From the IMG/VR virus record IMGVR_UViG_3300032323_002420, positions 1 through 23,366 of that record: 23,366 nt of DNA; one strand, given 5' to 3'. The translations under genes and the position numbers were made by a program. Of this stretch, positions 6,368 to 18,500 are shown piece after piece (position 1 is the first letter of the stretch; every line of letters begins with the position of its first letter). The notes under the pieces were generated by a model, which was not told where the DNA came from, searched no databases, and saw nothing but the letters and a program-made list of their open reading frames with translations. This DNA comes from a virus.

Positions 6368-6642
6368 ATTTTGAGTGGATTCAAGCCCTAAAAACTATGG
6401 GCACAAAAAAGTATTGGACAAAACCTAACACAGTTGAGTTTTTTGCTTTTGTAGCAAAAGCAATAATTATTATTCCAGGACTGCTATTTGGTATTCAAAT
6501 ATGGTGGTTATACATATTTGCTTTAGTCTCAAGTCTGGCCTTAATATGGTCTTCAACTGTAAAAACTATACCTACACTTATTTGGTTCAACATACTCTGG
6601 AGTATCCTAGCTTCAGTAGCTATATTGAAACAATTCTATTAG
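6364..6642 (+). CDS. Small multi-pass membrane protein
   Basis: This 92-residue protein overlaps the preceding gene by 4 nt (ATGA). After a short polar N-terminus (EWIQALKTMGTKKYWTKP) it is mostly hydrophobic, with likely membrane segments around residues 26-53 (FFAFVAKAIIIIPGLLFG and the WWLYIFALV stretch, perhaps two close helices) and around 70-87 (IPTLIWFNILWSILASVA). It fits an inner-membrane protein with two to three helices; basic residues before the first helix suggest a cytoplasmic N-terminus. Coupling to the DUF6065-like gene suggests a partner function such as export or anchoring, but a holin-like or immunity role cannot be excluded. Its 3' end overlaps the convergent halogenase by 23 nt. 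Confidence 0.65.
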   Translation: MNFEWIQALKTMGTKKYWTKPNTVEFFAFVAKAIIIIPGLLFGIQIWWLYIFALVSSLALIWSSTVKTIPTLIWFNILWSILASVAILKQFY

Positions 6643-8116
6643 CAGGAACTATTTCAAACTTAGAAAAAACTGTTTCTTCTTTAAAGTCATAGTAACTAGC
6701 AAATAGTTTATATTCCACTTCGGCAGAACCATATAAATTATGTTTTTCTAATGTTTGTTTTGCAATTTTTGGGTCTATAAAATCTAATCCAGATAAAATC
6801 CAGTTCCATAAATGAGAAGATGAGCCCCACCTAGAGTTAGCGTAATGTATAGCGCTCGGTACTTGAGTCTTACACCTTTCTATAGTATCGGCAACAAAAG
6901 GGGTGATAACTTCTCCAGTTTTAATATACTTCCAAAACTCTGAATCATCTCTTCCACCTAAATAATGTAAAACAATAAAATCTCTATACTCGTCATATAC
7001 ATCCGTGATAATTTTATTGTAGGTTTTTATATTTACTTCAGTTGCTGTTTTTTCAACAGTCACGTCTAGATACTCTTTTGCAAATATTAAAAGCTGCAGA
7101 ATAGTAGAATGTATTGATGTAGCTTCTAAAGGCTCGCTAAAAGCTCCAGCTAACCCTGTAGCTAAACAATTACCACTCCACAACTGATCTAACCTGCCTG
7201 AGTCAAATTTAAGATGACGAATTGGTTGTATTTTTTTCCCTAAAAAAGTTTCAACTTCTTCTTGTGCCTCATCCTCTGAAAGAAAATTAGAGTTATACAC
7301 ATAACCACATCCTTTTCTTGTTGTTAAAGGGATATCCCATAGCCAGCCAGAAGAAAGTGCAGTTGAAGTTGTTAAAGGCTCTACAATCTCTGTAGATAAA
7401 GGGTCATACTCAACTATAAATGGCATAGCTCTGTCTGCAGTAAGATTTTTAGAATAGGACTTCCATCCTACTCCTAACTTATTCATTAAAACTCTTGCAA
7501 ACCCCGTACAGTCAATAAAAAAATCTCCGCTAATAGTTTGATTATTATCTAAAACTATACTTTCAATTGTTCCATTGCTATTAACTTTTACGTCTTTAAT
7601 TAATGAGTCTATATGTGTAACTAAATTGTCTTTTAAAAGTTTTTCTTTAAAAAAATTTCCAACTTTTACAGCATCAAAATGAAATCCATGCCCACCTGAA
7701 GGCATTCTTTTTCTATCATAGGATTGTCCTATATGAGAAGATAAATAGGCTTTTTTATTTCCATATTTTGATATAACATAATTGAAAGTAGGATCTGGAG
7801 ATGATTGTATAGACTTACTTGAGTCTAAAGGAGCGAAGTAAAAACTTTTTGCATCATTACCCCAGTTGGCATGTTTAATCCCCATTTTTATTGTTGAGTC
7901 TGTTTTTTCAAAAAAATCGTCTAAAGAATCATTACGACCCCAAATATAACCAGTAACAATATCAAAAAGAAGACCAGTTGAGCCTTCTCCTGCACCAATA
8001 ATTCCTATTGATGATGATTCTACAACTGTAATATTATGTTTTTTTGGTTGAGTATTAGAAATAATGTATGCTGCAAGCCATCCAGCAGTTCCACCACCGC
8101 ACACAACAATGTTCAT
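6620..8116 (-). CDS. prnA-like: Flavin-dependent tryptophan-halogenase-like enzyme
   Basis: This 498-residue protein has the landmarks of flavin-dependent halogenases. The FAD-binding loop is GGGTAGW (7-13), with GAGEGST (41-47) after the first domain. A lysine in STIKMGIKHANW (Lys77) matches the catalytic Lys of PrnA. The halogenase signature WxWxIP is present as WLWDIP (258-263), followed by GYVYNSNF. AFSEPLEATSIHST (325-338) contains Glu331, matching the second catalytic Glu. These enzymes use FADH2, O2 and halide to form HOCl or HOBr, delivered through a tunnel to the Lys. Start: Met at 8116 with a plausible AAGGA, one base after the upstream stop, not the longer frame to 8164. Substrate is unknown; a flavin reductase must come from the host. 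Cyanophage relatives are known. Confidence 0.9.
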   Translation of the reverse strand: MNIVVCGGGTAGWLAAYIISNTQPKKHNITVVESSSIGIIGAGEGSTGLLFDIVTGYIWGRNDSLDDFFEKTDSTIKMGIKHANWGNDAKSFYFAPLDSSKSIQSSPDPTFNYVISKYGNKKAYLSSHIGQSYDRKRMPSGGHGFHFDAVKVGNFFKEKLLKDNLVTHIDSLIKDVKVNSNGTIESIVLDNNQTISGDFFIDCTGFARVLMNKLGVGWKSYSKNLTADRAMPFIVEYDPLSTEIVEPLTTSTALSSGWLWDIPLTTRKGCGYVYNSNFLSEDEAQEEVETFLGKKIQPIRHLKFDSGRLDQLWSGNCLATGLAGAFSEPLEATSIHSTILQLLIFAKEYLDVTVEKTATEVNIKTYNKIITDVYDEYRDFIVLHYLGGRDDSEFWKYIKTGEVITPFVADTIERCKTQVPSAIHYANSRWGSSSHLWNWILSGLDFIDPKIAKQTLEKHNLYGSAEVEYKLFASYYDFKEETVFSKFEIVPANRIVSI

Positions 8117-8117
8117 A

Positions 8118-8843
8118 TTATTTATATTCCTTTTTTGTCCAATGTATTTTTTTATATAAACCACCTAATGATCTTCTAGAATCATAAGATTGTTGAATTG
8201 CTTCTTGTTCAAGGTTTTTATCTCCTATTTCAGATTCCCAAGACTCTCTTTTATATGGGAACAACTGAGCGATAGGGGTACCAGCTTTTATAATTCCCTC
8301 AAAATCACTTCTTAAAAAGAAAGGAATAATTCCTGCAGGAAAATAAGAGTCGCTATCAATTATTCCAGAAAGAGTAGTAAACGGAAGATCAAATCTATTT
8401 TGCGGATGAGTCAGTAGAACGCTGTAACCTTTGGGAACTTTGATAGCAAATTGAGAAACCCAACCATAATGAACGCTATCGTGTCCTGCTGGACGAGGTA
8501 TGTTAGCCCCAGAACGTTGATCTCTTACTACTAATGGGTCTGGTGGAACAAGCCATGTTAGGTGTGCTTCACCATCCACAGACCTTGTTACTTGTATATC
8601 TGTCCACAGCTCTACCATATATCCAGATGTCATAACATCTAAAAAAGAAACGCAATGTTTCAATCCTTGATTAGCAGAATAGTTCTCAATCTGAGGCTTA
8701 TCTGAGCCCAGCCATCTTTCAGATTGTGTGTACCAGCTGGGAAGATATGTAGAAGATTTTTTAGGTTCTGGAAGTTTAATATCTACGTTTTGAGATATTT
8801 GACCTAAAGTTCCTTGTCCTATAAAAGTTATTTTTTTAGTCAT
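8118..8843 (-). CDS. DUF6065-like protein B, coupled to the halogenase
   Basis: This 241-residue protein is a diverged paralogue of the forward copy at 5645-6367. Shared segments are KSSTYLPSWY (29-38), LKHCVSFLDVMTSGYMVELW (61-80), HLTWL, KVPKGYSVLLTHP (135-147), LPFTTLSGIIDSD (153-165) and GTPIAQLFPYKRESWES (188-204). The Cys64 and the GTPIAQ block are retained. Its ATG is preceded by AAGGA at good spacing and its stop lies one base before the halogenase start, so the two are translationally coupled and probably function together, for example in substrate handling or as a partner of the halogenase. The family call is tentative and the activity unknown. It lies 32 nt downstream of the fibre operon. 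Confidence 0.65.
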   Translation of the reverse strand: MTKKITFIGQGTLGQISQNVDIKLPEPKKSSTYLPSWYTQSERWLGSDKPQIENYSANQGLKHCVSFLDVMTSGYMVELWTDIQVTRSVDGEAHLTWLVPPDPLVVRDQRSGANIPRPAGHDSVHYGWVSQFAIKVPKGYSVLLTHPQNRFDLPFTTLSGIIDSDSYFPAGIIPFFLRSDFEGIIKAGTPIAQLFPYKRESWESEIGDKNLEQEAIQQSYDSRRSLGGLYKKIHWTKKEYK

Positions 8844-8875
8844 TATGTCCTTATCTTTATCTTCTATTAATTTTA

Positions 8876-9511
8876 TTAGTAAGGAGTTGCCCCACTAAAA
8901 CTAGCATTAGCTGATCCTGTCCAAAAACCGTTACTGCCTCCGTCAAAGTACGACTTTAGCGTAGTTGACTTCTCTAGCATAACAGAATCCACATAAAAAA
9001 TCTCTCCTGCAGTAGTTGAGCCTGTAACTACTCTAATAATCATAAAATTTGCAGAACTTTGCTTTGTCACGGAAGCACCTAAACGCACCCAGTTACCTGT
9101 ATATGATAAAGATTGAAGGCCAATGTTTGTTGCCGAAACTGTGCTAACAGAGTTCTGTTCCTCATACTGTAACTGACGTATAAAATAGGTTGCTGGTGAA
9201 TTACCGCTGGCAAGTTTTACATACGCACTTATATAATAAGTACCTTCTCCTGCTACTAAAGGAATCATAGATCCTTCGTTACCAAACTGAGCAGCTGACC
9301 CAGAGGCGTTAGTAACAGCTAGAGATGCAGAACCAGTATTAGATTCACCTGTTGTTCTAGCAATAGTCCCTCCTGCAGTTGCAACCCAATTCGTTGTATC
9401 TACCTCAAAAGATGGGTTAGTAATATAATTAACTCTATATCCAAGTGCTGCAGGTTCGGCACGGTTCTTTAAAAACCCAGCTCCACTAGATATTCCTAAA
9501 CTTAATGGCAT
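8876..9511 (-). CDS. Putative tail protein with carbohydrate-binding jelly-roll domain
   Basis: This 211-residue protein has a short N-terminal anchor-like segment (MPLSLGISSGAGFLK) and then NYITNPSFEVDTTNW (28-42), the typical entry to CBM4/9-like galactose-binding beta-sandwiches. TYYISAYVKLASG (91-103) and a C-terminal strand region with EIFYVDSVMLEKS complete the fold. The last residues (YFDGGSNGFWTGSANAS and onward) are a common closing motif in phage and bacterial adhesins. It probably sits on the tail tip or fibre and binds host glycans. The ATG follows TTAGGAGC, and the gene begins 12 nt downstream of the collagen-like fibre gene's stop in the same operon. Confidence 0.75.
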   Translation of the reverse strand: MPLSLGISSGAGFLKNRAEPAALGYRVNYITNPSFEVDTTNWVATAGGTIARTTGESNTGSASLAVTNASGSAAQFGNEGSMIPLVAGEGTYYISAYVKLASGNSPATYFIRQLQYEEQNSVSTVSATNIGLQSLSYTGNWVRLGASVTKQSSANFMIIRVVTGSTTAGEIFYVDSVMLEKSTTLKSYFDGGSNGFWTGSANASFSGATPY

Positions 9512-9523
9512 ACTTGCTCCTAA

Positions 9524-10810
9524 CTATGTGAGGGCTACGTCGCCAGCTAGAACCCATTCGTCTGTTCCAATTTTAATAATAGATGCAGTTGAGTAGGTAG
9601 CTCTTAGTTTATTTGTAGGTGTAGATCTAAGAGTAACTCCAGTATCACCGCTAACAGTTACTTGACCTGCTCCATATTGCATAATGTCAACTCTTTGTCC
9701 TATTGAATATGCTGCTGCAGCATTTGTAGGGATGATAATTGACATTGCTGTACCTTTTGTACATCTAATAAGTTTTCCAGCATCACCTAAAACTAAAGTA
9801 TATGTATCAGATTTAACTTCGATTGTTTGAGCTGTATCCCAAGTTCCTTGTGCACCTGTAGGGCCACTAGCGCCTGTCGGACCAGTTACCGCTGCACCAG
9901 TAGGTCCAGTAGGACCAGTTACAGTTGACGGTGCTCCAGTAGGACCAGTTGCCCCAGGTAATCCTTGAGGACCAGTGGCTCCTGTTGCTCCAGTAGGTCC
10001 TGTTAATCCTGTTGGACCAGTAGCTCCCGTAGGACCCCCTGAAGGACCTGTTGGGCCAGGAACTGTGCTTGCAGCTCCAGTTGGCCCTGTAGGACCTGTA
10101 ATACTTGCACCAGTAGGGCCAGTTGGACCAACAAAAGGGCCAGCATTGCTCCATGCCGAGTTTAAATCGTTCCAAATATAAAGATTAGTACCTACTAGAT
10201 ATGAATCTCCAATTGATGCAGTTGGGTTATCTGCTTCAAGTAGTTCAACTGTTGCATAAGATCCAAGAACAGAAACACCTGATCCTTGTGGACCTGTAGG
10301 TCCAGAAACTCCTGTAGGACCAGTTGGTCCTTGGGGACCTGTAGGTCCAGTTGGTGCAATTGTAGCTACTGTATTAAAACCACTTCCTGTGTAAAGTGAT
10401 ACAGCATTAGATGAACTATTTACCCAGATGTCTCCAACTTGAGGAGATCCTGGCTGTGTTGATTGATAAACAATATTTGATCTACCACTTGATTCATATG
10501 CTGCAGTGGCAGAAAAAGACGCATTAGCAGTGCTTGCTCCAACATAAATTTTATCGCCAACAGCTAATGCAAATCTAAATGTTTCAAAAGACTGTCCTAC
10601 TCCAATAAGCAAACTACTGACAATATAAACACGAGTGTTAGGGTTTCCTGGAGACTCGACTGGTTCAATAAAAACAGTTGCCGTTAAATCTACAGCACCT
10701 TTATTTGCAATAATTACTGAAGCAACGCATGCAACATCTGCAGTAGCAAGTTCTGTAAATGTACTTACAAAAGCAGCAGGAGAAACTAATCCTAAACGTT
10801 TTACTGGCAT
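9524..10810 (-). CDS. Collagen-like tail fibre protein
   Basis: This 428-residue protein has four parts. Residues 1-105 form an N-terminal module ([36 protein letters not shown]) shared with the 460-aa fibre. A short collagen-like tract (153-177) precedes a small spacer ([17 protein letters not shown]). The main collagen tract (228-322) is dominated by G-P-T triplets, with interruptions such as [10 protein letters not shown]-terminal beta domain (327-426) follows, a likely receptor-binding or trimer-capping tip. Collagen triplets without hydroxyproline form triple helices in phage fibres. The start has AAAGGAGC upstream, and its first bases overlap a 49-aa membrane protein gene. Confidence 0.85.
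   Translation of the reverse strand: MPVKRLGLVSPAAFVSTFTELATADVACVASVIIANKGAVDLTATVFIEPVESPGNPNTRVYIVSSLLIGVGQSFETFRFALAVGDKIYVGASTANASFSATAAYESSGRSNIVYQSTQPGSPQVGDIWVNSSSNAVSLYTGSGFNTVATIAPTGPTGPQGPTGPTGVSGPTGPQGSGVSVLGSYATVELLEADNPTASIGDSYLVGTNLYIWNDLNSAWSNAGPFVGPTGPTGASITGPTGPTGAASTVPGPTGPSGGPTGATGPTGLTGPTGATGATGPQGLPGATGPTGAPSTVTGPTGPTGAAVTGPTGASGPTGAQGTWDTAQTIEVKSDTYTLVLGDAGKLIRCTKGTAMSIIIPTNAAAAYSIGQRVDIMQYGAGQVTVSGDTGVTLRSTPTNKLRATYSTASIIKIGTDEWVLAGDVALT
9845..10354 (-). repeat. Collagen-like G-P-T triplet tracts of the 428-aa fibre
   Basis: Two tracts, at 10280-10354 and 9845-10129, encode tandem Gly-x-y triplets, mostly Gly-Pro-Thr. On the plus strand they read as repeated GGACCAGTAGGTCC-like DNA, which creates misleading open frames on the opposite strand. 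Such DNA is prone to recombination and length change. Confidence 0.85.
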
Positions 10811-10950
10811 TTACAGCTCCTTTTCTTCCACATCCAAATATGATGCACTGCCATAATAGCCATAAGAGCCCACATTAACTGCATCTCTGTAAAAGGAAAC
10901 GACCAGTCGGTAGAAGTAACTATTGTCTGATTATGGTTATCATGCTCCAT
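10801..10950 (-). CDS. 49-residue single-pass membrane protein
   Basis: A 50-codon frame starts at the ATG at 10950 (after a GAGGGGGA ribosome site) and stops at 10801, inside the next gene. The product has a polar N-terminus ([16 protein letters not shown]), one hydrophobic helix (about residues 22-40, [19 protein letters not shown]) and a basic C-terminal tail with two Cys (KKRSCKC). It overlaps the 83-aa gene by 11 nt and the collagen-like fibre gene by 10 nt, the pattern of a real coupled gene that fills an otherwise empty gap. The topology fits a small bitopic membrane protein; a holin-like, spanin-like or assembly role is possible but unproven. Confidence 0.55.
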   Translation of the reverse strand: MEHDNHNQTIVTSTDWSFPFTEMQLMWALMAIMAVHHIWMWKKRSCKCQ

Positions 10951-11187
10951 TAGTTTCCCCCTCTACTAAAGAAACTTTTCCTTGATAACAACAATGATCT
11001 GCTCCTTCAAGGGTTTCTACAGCTGTATTGTATACACCTTCAAGAAAATCTTCACGTCCAGTTGCCCATACTACATCTGAGATTAACACCGTCTTGTTCT
11101 CAGAAATGTTTTTAATAGTTAGGTTAAGCAGTGGAGCGTTTTCGCTCTCCTCTGCTTTCCACTCAAATTTGCCTACTGTTTCCATTA

Positions 11188-11191
<4 letters not shown>
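10940..11191 (-). CDS. Hypothetical protein between two fibre genes
   Basis: This 83-residue acidic protein begins with an ATGA overlap on the stop of the 460-aa fibre gene. A second Met three codons in (ETVGKFEWK) is an alternative start. The sequence alternates strands and loops ([22 protein letters not shown]), then has [19 protein letters not shown] with two adjacent Cys. I recognise no family. Its placement inside the structural operon suggests a small virion component or fibre chaperone, but that is inference only. Confidence 0.6.
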
Positions 11192-12570
<1,379 letters not shown>

Positions 12571-12579
12571 TTGAGCCTC

Positions 12580-15500
12580 CTATGCCTGAGCTTCAGACCA
12601 TGAAAGTTTGGCTGATGTTAGTGTTGAGTTTCCTGATAAACGAGCTACTGCAATAGTAATAATATCAGGTCCGTCTGGGAAAATGCTATCTCCACCAAGA
12701 ATTGAGTTAGACATTTCAAACAAACTACTTACGTTTGCCACTGTAGTTCCTATAGCTCCACGGAAGTTGTAGATCTGAACTCCACCAGAAACAGTATCTG
12801 CTGCAGTGTGCTCAACAACCTGTGTCAGAGAAGGTGAATCAACACCAACAAAGTTCAAGTTATTAAGACGTGGGTTAAGAAGAACCTTAACGTCAACAAG
12901 CTGGTCAGATGAGACACCAACTTCAGACAGACGTAACTGCATTCGGTTAATAACATCTCTATCTCCAAGCTTACCTGTTAAACCTTCAGATACAGATGGA
13001 CTCAAGCGTAGTGAGATCAGTGGCTGATAGTTTGGACCAGATGTGTTGTTCAAAGAACCATCTGGATATAGGAAGTATGTAAACTGAGTATTTCCTTGAC
13101 CAGTAAAGTCAATAACTTCTGCAAGAATAGATCCAGACTCAACTAAAATTGTCTGGTTAGTTCCAACAGATGGATATGTGAAGGTATTAGTTCCAGTTAC
13201 AGTAACTGTAAAGGCTCCATTTGCAACTCCAGTTGGGGAAGTTGCTGGTTGGTTACCATTTAGAACTGTATTTGCTACTCCATAAACACCAACATACATA
13301 CCAGTTGTTAGATTATGAGGCGCTACAGTAGTAACTGTCATAACGTTAGATGTGCGTGCAAATGATGCACCAGTGCTAATTGTAGCTGTAAGAGGTGTTA
13401 AGTGGATTAAGTTTGCAGAGTTAACAAATGCTCTATAGCGAGCGCCGTTTGTTAAGTTAGCAAGCGTGTTAGATCCTACAACTCGAGTTGGAGGGTTTTG
13501 TGTGTTTGCTCCTCGTAAACCATTTGAGCCAATTGACTCGAACTGAAGAATATCTCCACTTCTAAATCCGTGAGTCTGAACAGTCATTAAATCGTTTGTT
13601 AGGTTGATACCAGTAGACGCAAATGACTTAGCTGTAGTTCCTCGGATATCCAAGGTCTGGCTGTTTTGAGTAAAGAGGTATGCGTTGTCGTCATCAAAAC
13701 GACCATCCATCATTACCGAAGTACCCCAGTGGAACAGGGATGGAATGTATGTAGGGTTATCGTATGTAACTACTTCATAACGAGCTGGCATGTTACCAGA
13801 ACGCAAGTATGACTCATACAAATTGTTATTGTGAACATACTCGTGAACATATTGAACTTGTCCGTCAGTTGTCTTAAAACCATAACGAATCTTACCTGCT
13901 CCGTACCAAGAATAGTCGATATAAGCCATTTGAATTCTTGATAGATCAAGATTGTAACCAGTCACACCAGTTCCATCGCAAGGATCAACTGACCAATCTT
14001 CTTGCGGAGTTTTTGTATCAACAGTTTTTGTTACAATAATTCCTGATTTAGCGGGTGTAAGTGAGTGAACTGTTGTAGTTCCAACACTTGAAAGATTTAC
14101 ATCACCAGCATCATCTGGAGCAGCTTTGAGTTTAAAAGTATTTCCATTAATAAGATTGATGTAGTAAGTTCTACCGTTTACTAATCCACCAATTGGCTCA
14201 CCGTCGATTGAGTTATAAACAACTGGAAGCAAGTTAGTTAGACCATGTCCAATAATTGTAAAGGTATCTGTTGAAGTATTTACAACTGTTGCTGGGTTAA
14301 ACTCTTTTTCTGGGCCAGATGAACCCTTATATTCAGGACGAACTGACATACGAGTTTCTGAGTCAATCTGTGTTACGCGATAGCTTTGACCACGCATAAC
14401 AATAAAATCACCGACATCTAACTGAGCTTGGAAACTTGTCCCAGTTCCAAAAATAACTTCGTTACCTTGTAAGGCAGATGCAGTACCGCCCAATTGCTGA
14501 GTTGAAGAGCGACGCACTGCATAAATTTTTTGTCCATCAAACTCAAAGAACATACCGTTCTGGAAATCATACATACCAGTACGAACAGCTCCACCTCGCC
14601 ACTCGCGGACATAGAACTGAGGGAATCCATAAGCACGATTTTCTGGAATACCTCCAGATTTGCTAATTCTAAATGTAGTTAAATCAACTACAGTTACTTG
14701 GAACGTACCGTTATAGACAGTGCTTGTAACACCATTAGAATCTTTTGCTTCACTAATAACTATAAACAAGTCATTAATCAAACCGTGGGGACGACGAGTT
14801 TTACATGTAATAACACTATCGCTAAATTTAATCATACTTTCAAGGTCAATTGATGGCTTGAAGTTAATACCGCAAGAAGTCTGCAAACCCTTACCTGACT
14901 GGTAACGGAAATACTTACGAGTCTGACGAACGATAGATCCCCAAGAGGTTCCACTTCCTACTGACATTTCAACTCCACCATCGAATGGTCGGTGTAGAGA
15001 ATATCCTTCAGGACGAACATAGATAAATGTTGGATATGAATACGACGCAGCTGTGTATGCAGCTCCATAAGGACGATCTACAGAAATCTGTGTATCAGAG
15101 CCAATAGCAGCAATACGACGAATAATTGGTCCAACTGGTGTTGTACTTATAAGTGTAAATAGAGAGCCAGTTCCTGCTGTACTAAGATCTGCTGGACTTG
15201 TATTAGATGTTGCATCTGCTGCAGATCCATGTAGAGATATTTGAGTATCGTTAATTTTACGGACAAAGTAGTAGTAACCATCAACTAATGGACTAGGAGC
15301 TACTCCACCATTTGCTGCAAACTTAACAGTGTCTCCAGTTACAAAGTTATGAGATCGTGTAATGCGATTAGTTGTCGTATCAACGTTTACAGCAGAAAAA
15401 TTTGTATTATCTGAATAAAGTCTAAACGCTGTGCCAGTGCCAGCGGCACTGATATCAACTGTGTTACTTCCAGCTATAGCATCTGCTTCTGTTGGGTGCA

Positions 15501-18500
15501 ACGTTAAAGTTGTAGCACCTGTTCTACGAACAAAGTAAGAGTCATTATTTGTTAGCCCAGTTGGGGAAGTTCCTCCGCCATTGTTAAATATAACTTGACA
15601 ACCTGTAGAGAAATTATGTGCTTTAGTAATAACTTCAGTGCTTGTATTGATATCTGATGCTGCAAATGTTATATCTAAATTAATAGTATTTGCATTTATT
15701 GTAAATGCACTACCAGTACCAGCAGTTGTTATGTCTATGATATTAGTGTTAGCAATAGCGTCTGCCACAGTTGGGTGTAGAGATATACTTGAAGAAGATG
15801 CTGCTCTAACAAAATAAGTAGTACCTTCAACTAAAGGTGCTGGAGCTGTTCCGCCACCTGCAGAGAAGACAACTGCTTGTCCTGTAGGAAACGTATGAAC
15901 TTTGCCAATTAAATTAGTTGATGTATTTACATCCGCTGCTGCAAATGTTAAAGCTCCATGAGTTTTTGTTATGTTAGGTGGGAATAAACGGAATCTATCT
16001 CCCACTTTAAGAATTTTTGTAAATTGAGTACCAACACCTGTTACAAGAACAGAGCCAGAACCAATAGTTACCGAACCAGCTCCAGTTACGTTTCCGTTAA
16101 TCTGAGTAGAGGTAAATTTGTGTCCAACACCTGTACCAAAGTCAGCTACAGTAATAACTACACCTGTTGCTGCATTTGCAGCAGAGGATGCAAGACGTAA
16201 ATAATCTTTATTAATAGCAACTACATAGTAATTTGTTAAATCTGTTAAACCAGAAATAACTGTCGCTGCAGCACCTTTATCATATAAAACTTTTGTTCCA
16301 GTTATGAATCCATGAGAAGGAACATAAAAAGCATTTTGAATGATATCAATTGAAGATCTTGGGTTAAATATTTTTTGAATCTCTGGAACTTGACCTCGTG
16401 CTGTAACTGTAAATGTGTTTGGAGCACCGTTAGGTAAGCTTGTAATGTTGTAAATACCGTCTGGAGTCTTCGATAAAGACTGTAAACTATGACGACCAAC
16501 ACCTGCGGGTGTGTCTGTAATGTTTACCGCTGTTCCAGAAGCAGCATTTTCTGGTGTCGTTGCAAGCTTAATATTATCTCCATCTACAAATATAATGTAG
16601 TAAGGAGTTGCTGTTGTTAAGCCATTAACTACAGTCTGACCCTTTGCATCGTAAAGGACCAACTCGCCTTGCAAAAATCCGTGACTTGGAAGAGTGATTG
16701 TTTCTGTTGCATAGTCAAGTGCAGTAATTAAAAGCTGCTGGGTTCCAGTTCCTGCTCCAGTAATATTAGCAAAAGTAGTAAGTGCAGTTGTTGTAGCAAG
16801 TTTTACAATACTGTTGTCAACTTTTTTAATATAATAAGTACTATTGTTAGTTAAACCTGGAATAGTGGTTCCACCATTATTTGAATAACGAACAGTTTGA
16901 CCATCGACTAGTCCATGGTTTGCAATATACAAACTGTCTTCAGCAATATTAACTGTTGCAAATATGAAGCTATGCGCTGTTCCAGTTCCTGAAGAAGTAA
17001 AATTAATATAACTTAAAGAATTAAGAGCAAGTTTTAATCTAATTCTATTTGCATCAATTACTTCTTGAACATAATATGTTGACCCGTTCACAAGAGGAAC
17101 GATTGGGGTTCCACCACCTGTACTATAAATTAAAGGTTGATCTACTTGAAAACCATGGCTTGAAATAGTTAATGTGTCTTCAATAGTATTAACTACAACT
17201 CGACTAATAGTTGAACTTGTAGCAGTTTCACGACCAGAAGGTGTCGTTAAGTTAATCGTTGTAAAAGTTGGACTAGGGGTAGTGCTTAATCTATATGTAA
17301 AATTATTAACTTTATCAATATAATAAGTAGTACCGTTAGTAAGACCGGCGGGAGTTTCTTGATTAAATCCAAGTATAACTGCTTCTCCGCTAACTAACCC
17401 GTGAGCAGTTGCAGAGTGTATAGTATCATTTTGTATATCAAAGTTAACTGGTACAAATGAGTGATAAGAACTGCCAGCTGCAGCAATAGAAATTTTATTT
17501 GTTCCTGCTTCTGAGTCAGCAGCAGTTGGGTAAACTTCGTTACCAGTTGTAAATGTTGACACAATTGTCATAACAACTGAGCCTTCACCAGTATTGTATG
17601 AAGCAAGGTTTGTAATAGCAGCGCCATTAAAAGTATTTTGTCCATCAAATAAACCTGTAGATGTTCCTACGTTAGTAGCTGTAGCAACAATAAATGAGCC
17701 ACCACCACCACCAGAATGATTTGCACTTGTAGAGCGAGCACCACCACCACCAGAGTAGCCACCACCACCACCAGATTGACCGATGATAGTTCCGTCAGAT
17801 TGTCCACCACCACCAAAGCCACCATATCCACCAGCTCTTGTGTTTGTACCCATGGTAAGTCCGTCTAAGAATGATCCTCCACCAAGATCTTGACCATTCT
17901 GTCCACGAGAGTTAAATCCACCTCCACCACCAGAATATCCACCAACTGAAAGGCCACCAAAACCAGCTAAACCACCAGCAACTTGGTTGTTAGTACTTCT
18001 GCCGCCTAATTGTGTAAGTACACCATCTCTACCAGCTCCAACGTTAGGCTCACCTGCACCACCACCAGCAACAAACAAAGGCTCGTTACCATTTTTACGA
18101 ACAACAAATGTTCCACCACCAGAACCACCCCAAGGTGGATTTGTTGCAGATGCGGCACCTTGCTGTCCTACAGCAATAGTAATAATTTCACCTTTAGTAA
18201 GCGCAACTCTTCCCTTTACAATTGCACCACGTCCAACGCTACCAGCTCCAGAGCCATTATTTCCAGAAGCACCTGCTGCTGTGAATTCATAGATACCAGA
18301 AACTGGAACTGTCCAGTCTTGGTAACCTTGAAAAGCCCCTTGAGAAAGATATGTTTCATCCCAAGTAGTTACATATGCAGAACGCATTTGCGCTTGAGTA
18401 GGCCCTACTCGTCCTGTTTGACCGCAAGTGGTAAATGTATGTGTATTGCTTGCCACTTCATATAAAGCTTGAGATCCAGCAAAACCAGATGCGGATACGT

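Noticed and set aside
8117-8164. 16-residue N-terminal extension of the halogenase
   Set aside because: FAD-binding halogenases normally begin close to the GxGxxG loop; the Met at 8116 directly precedes it and follows the upstream stop by one base.
18010-18465. Long forward-strand open frame rich in Thr/Ser/Cys
   Set aside because: It lies opposite the glycine-rich domain of the 2112-aa protein, whose CCA/GGT bias removes stops from the other frames.
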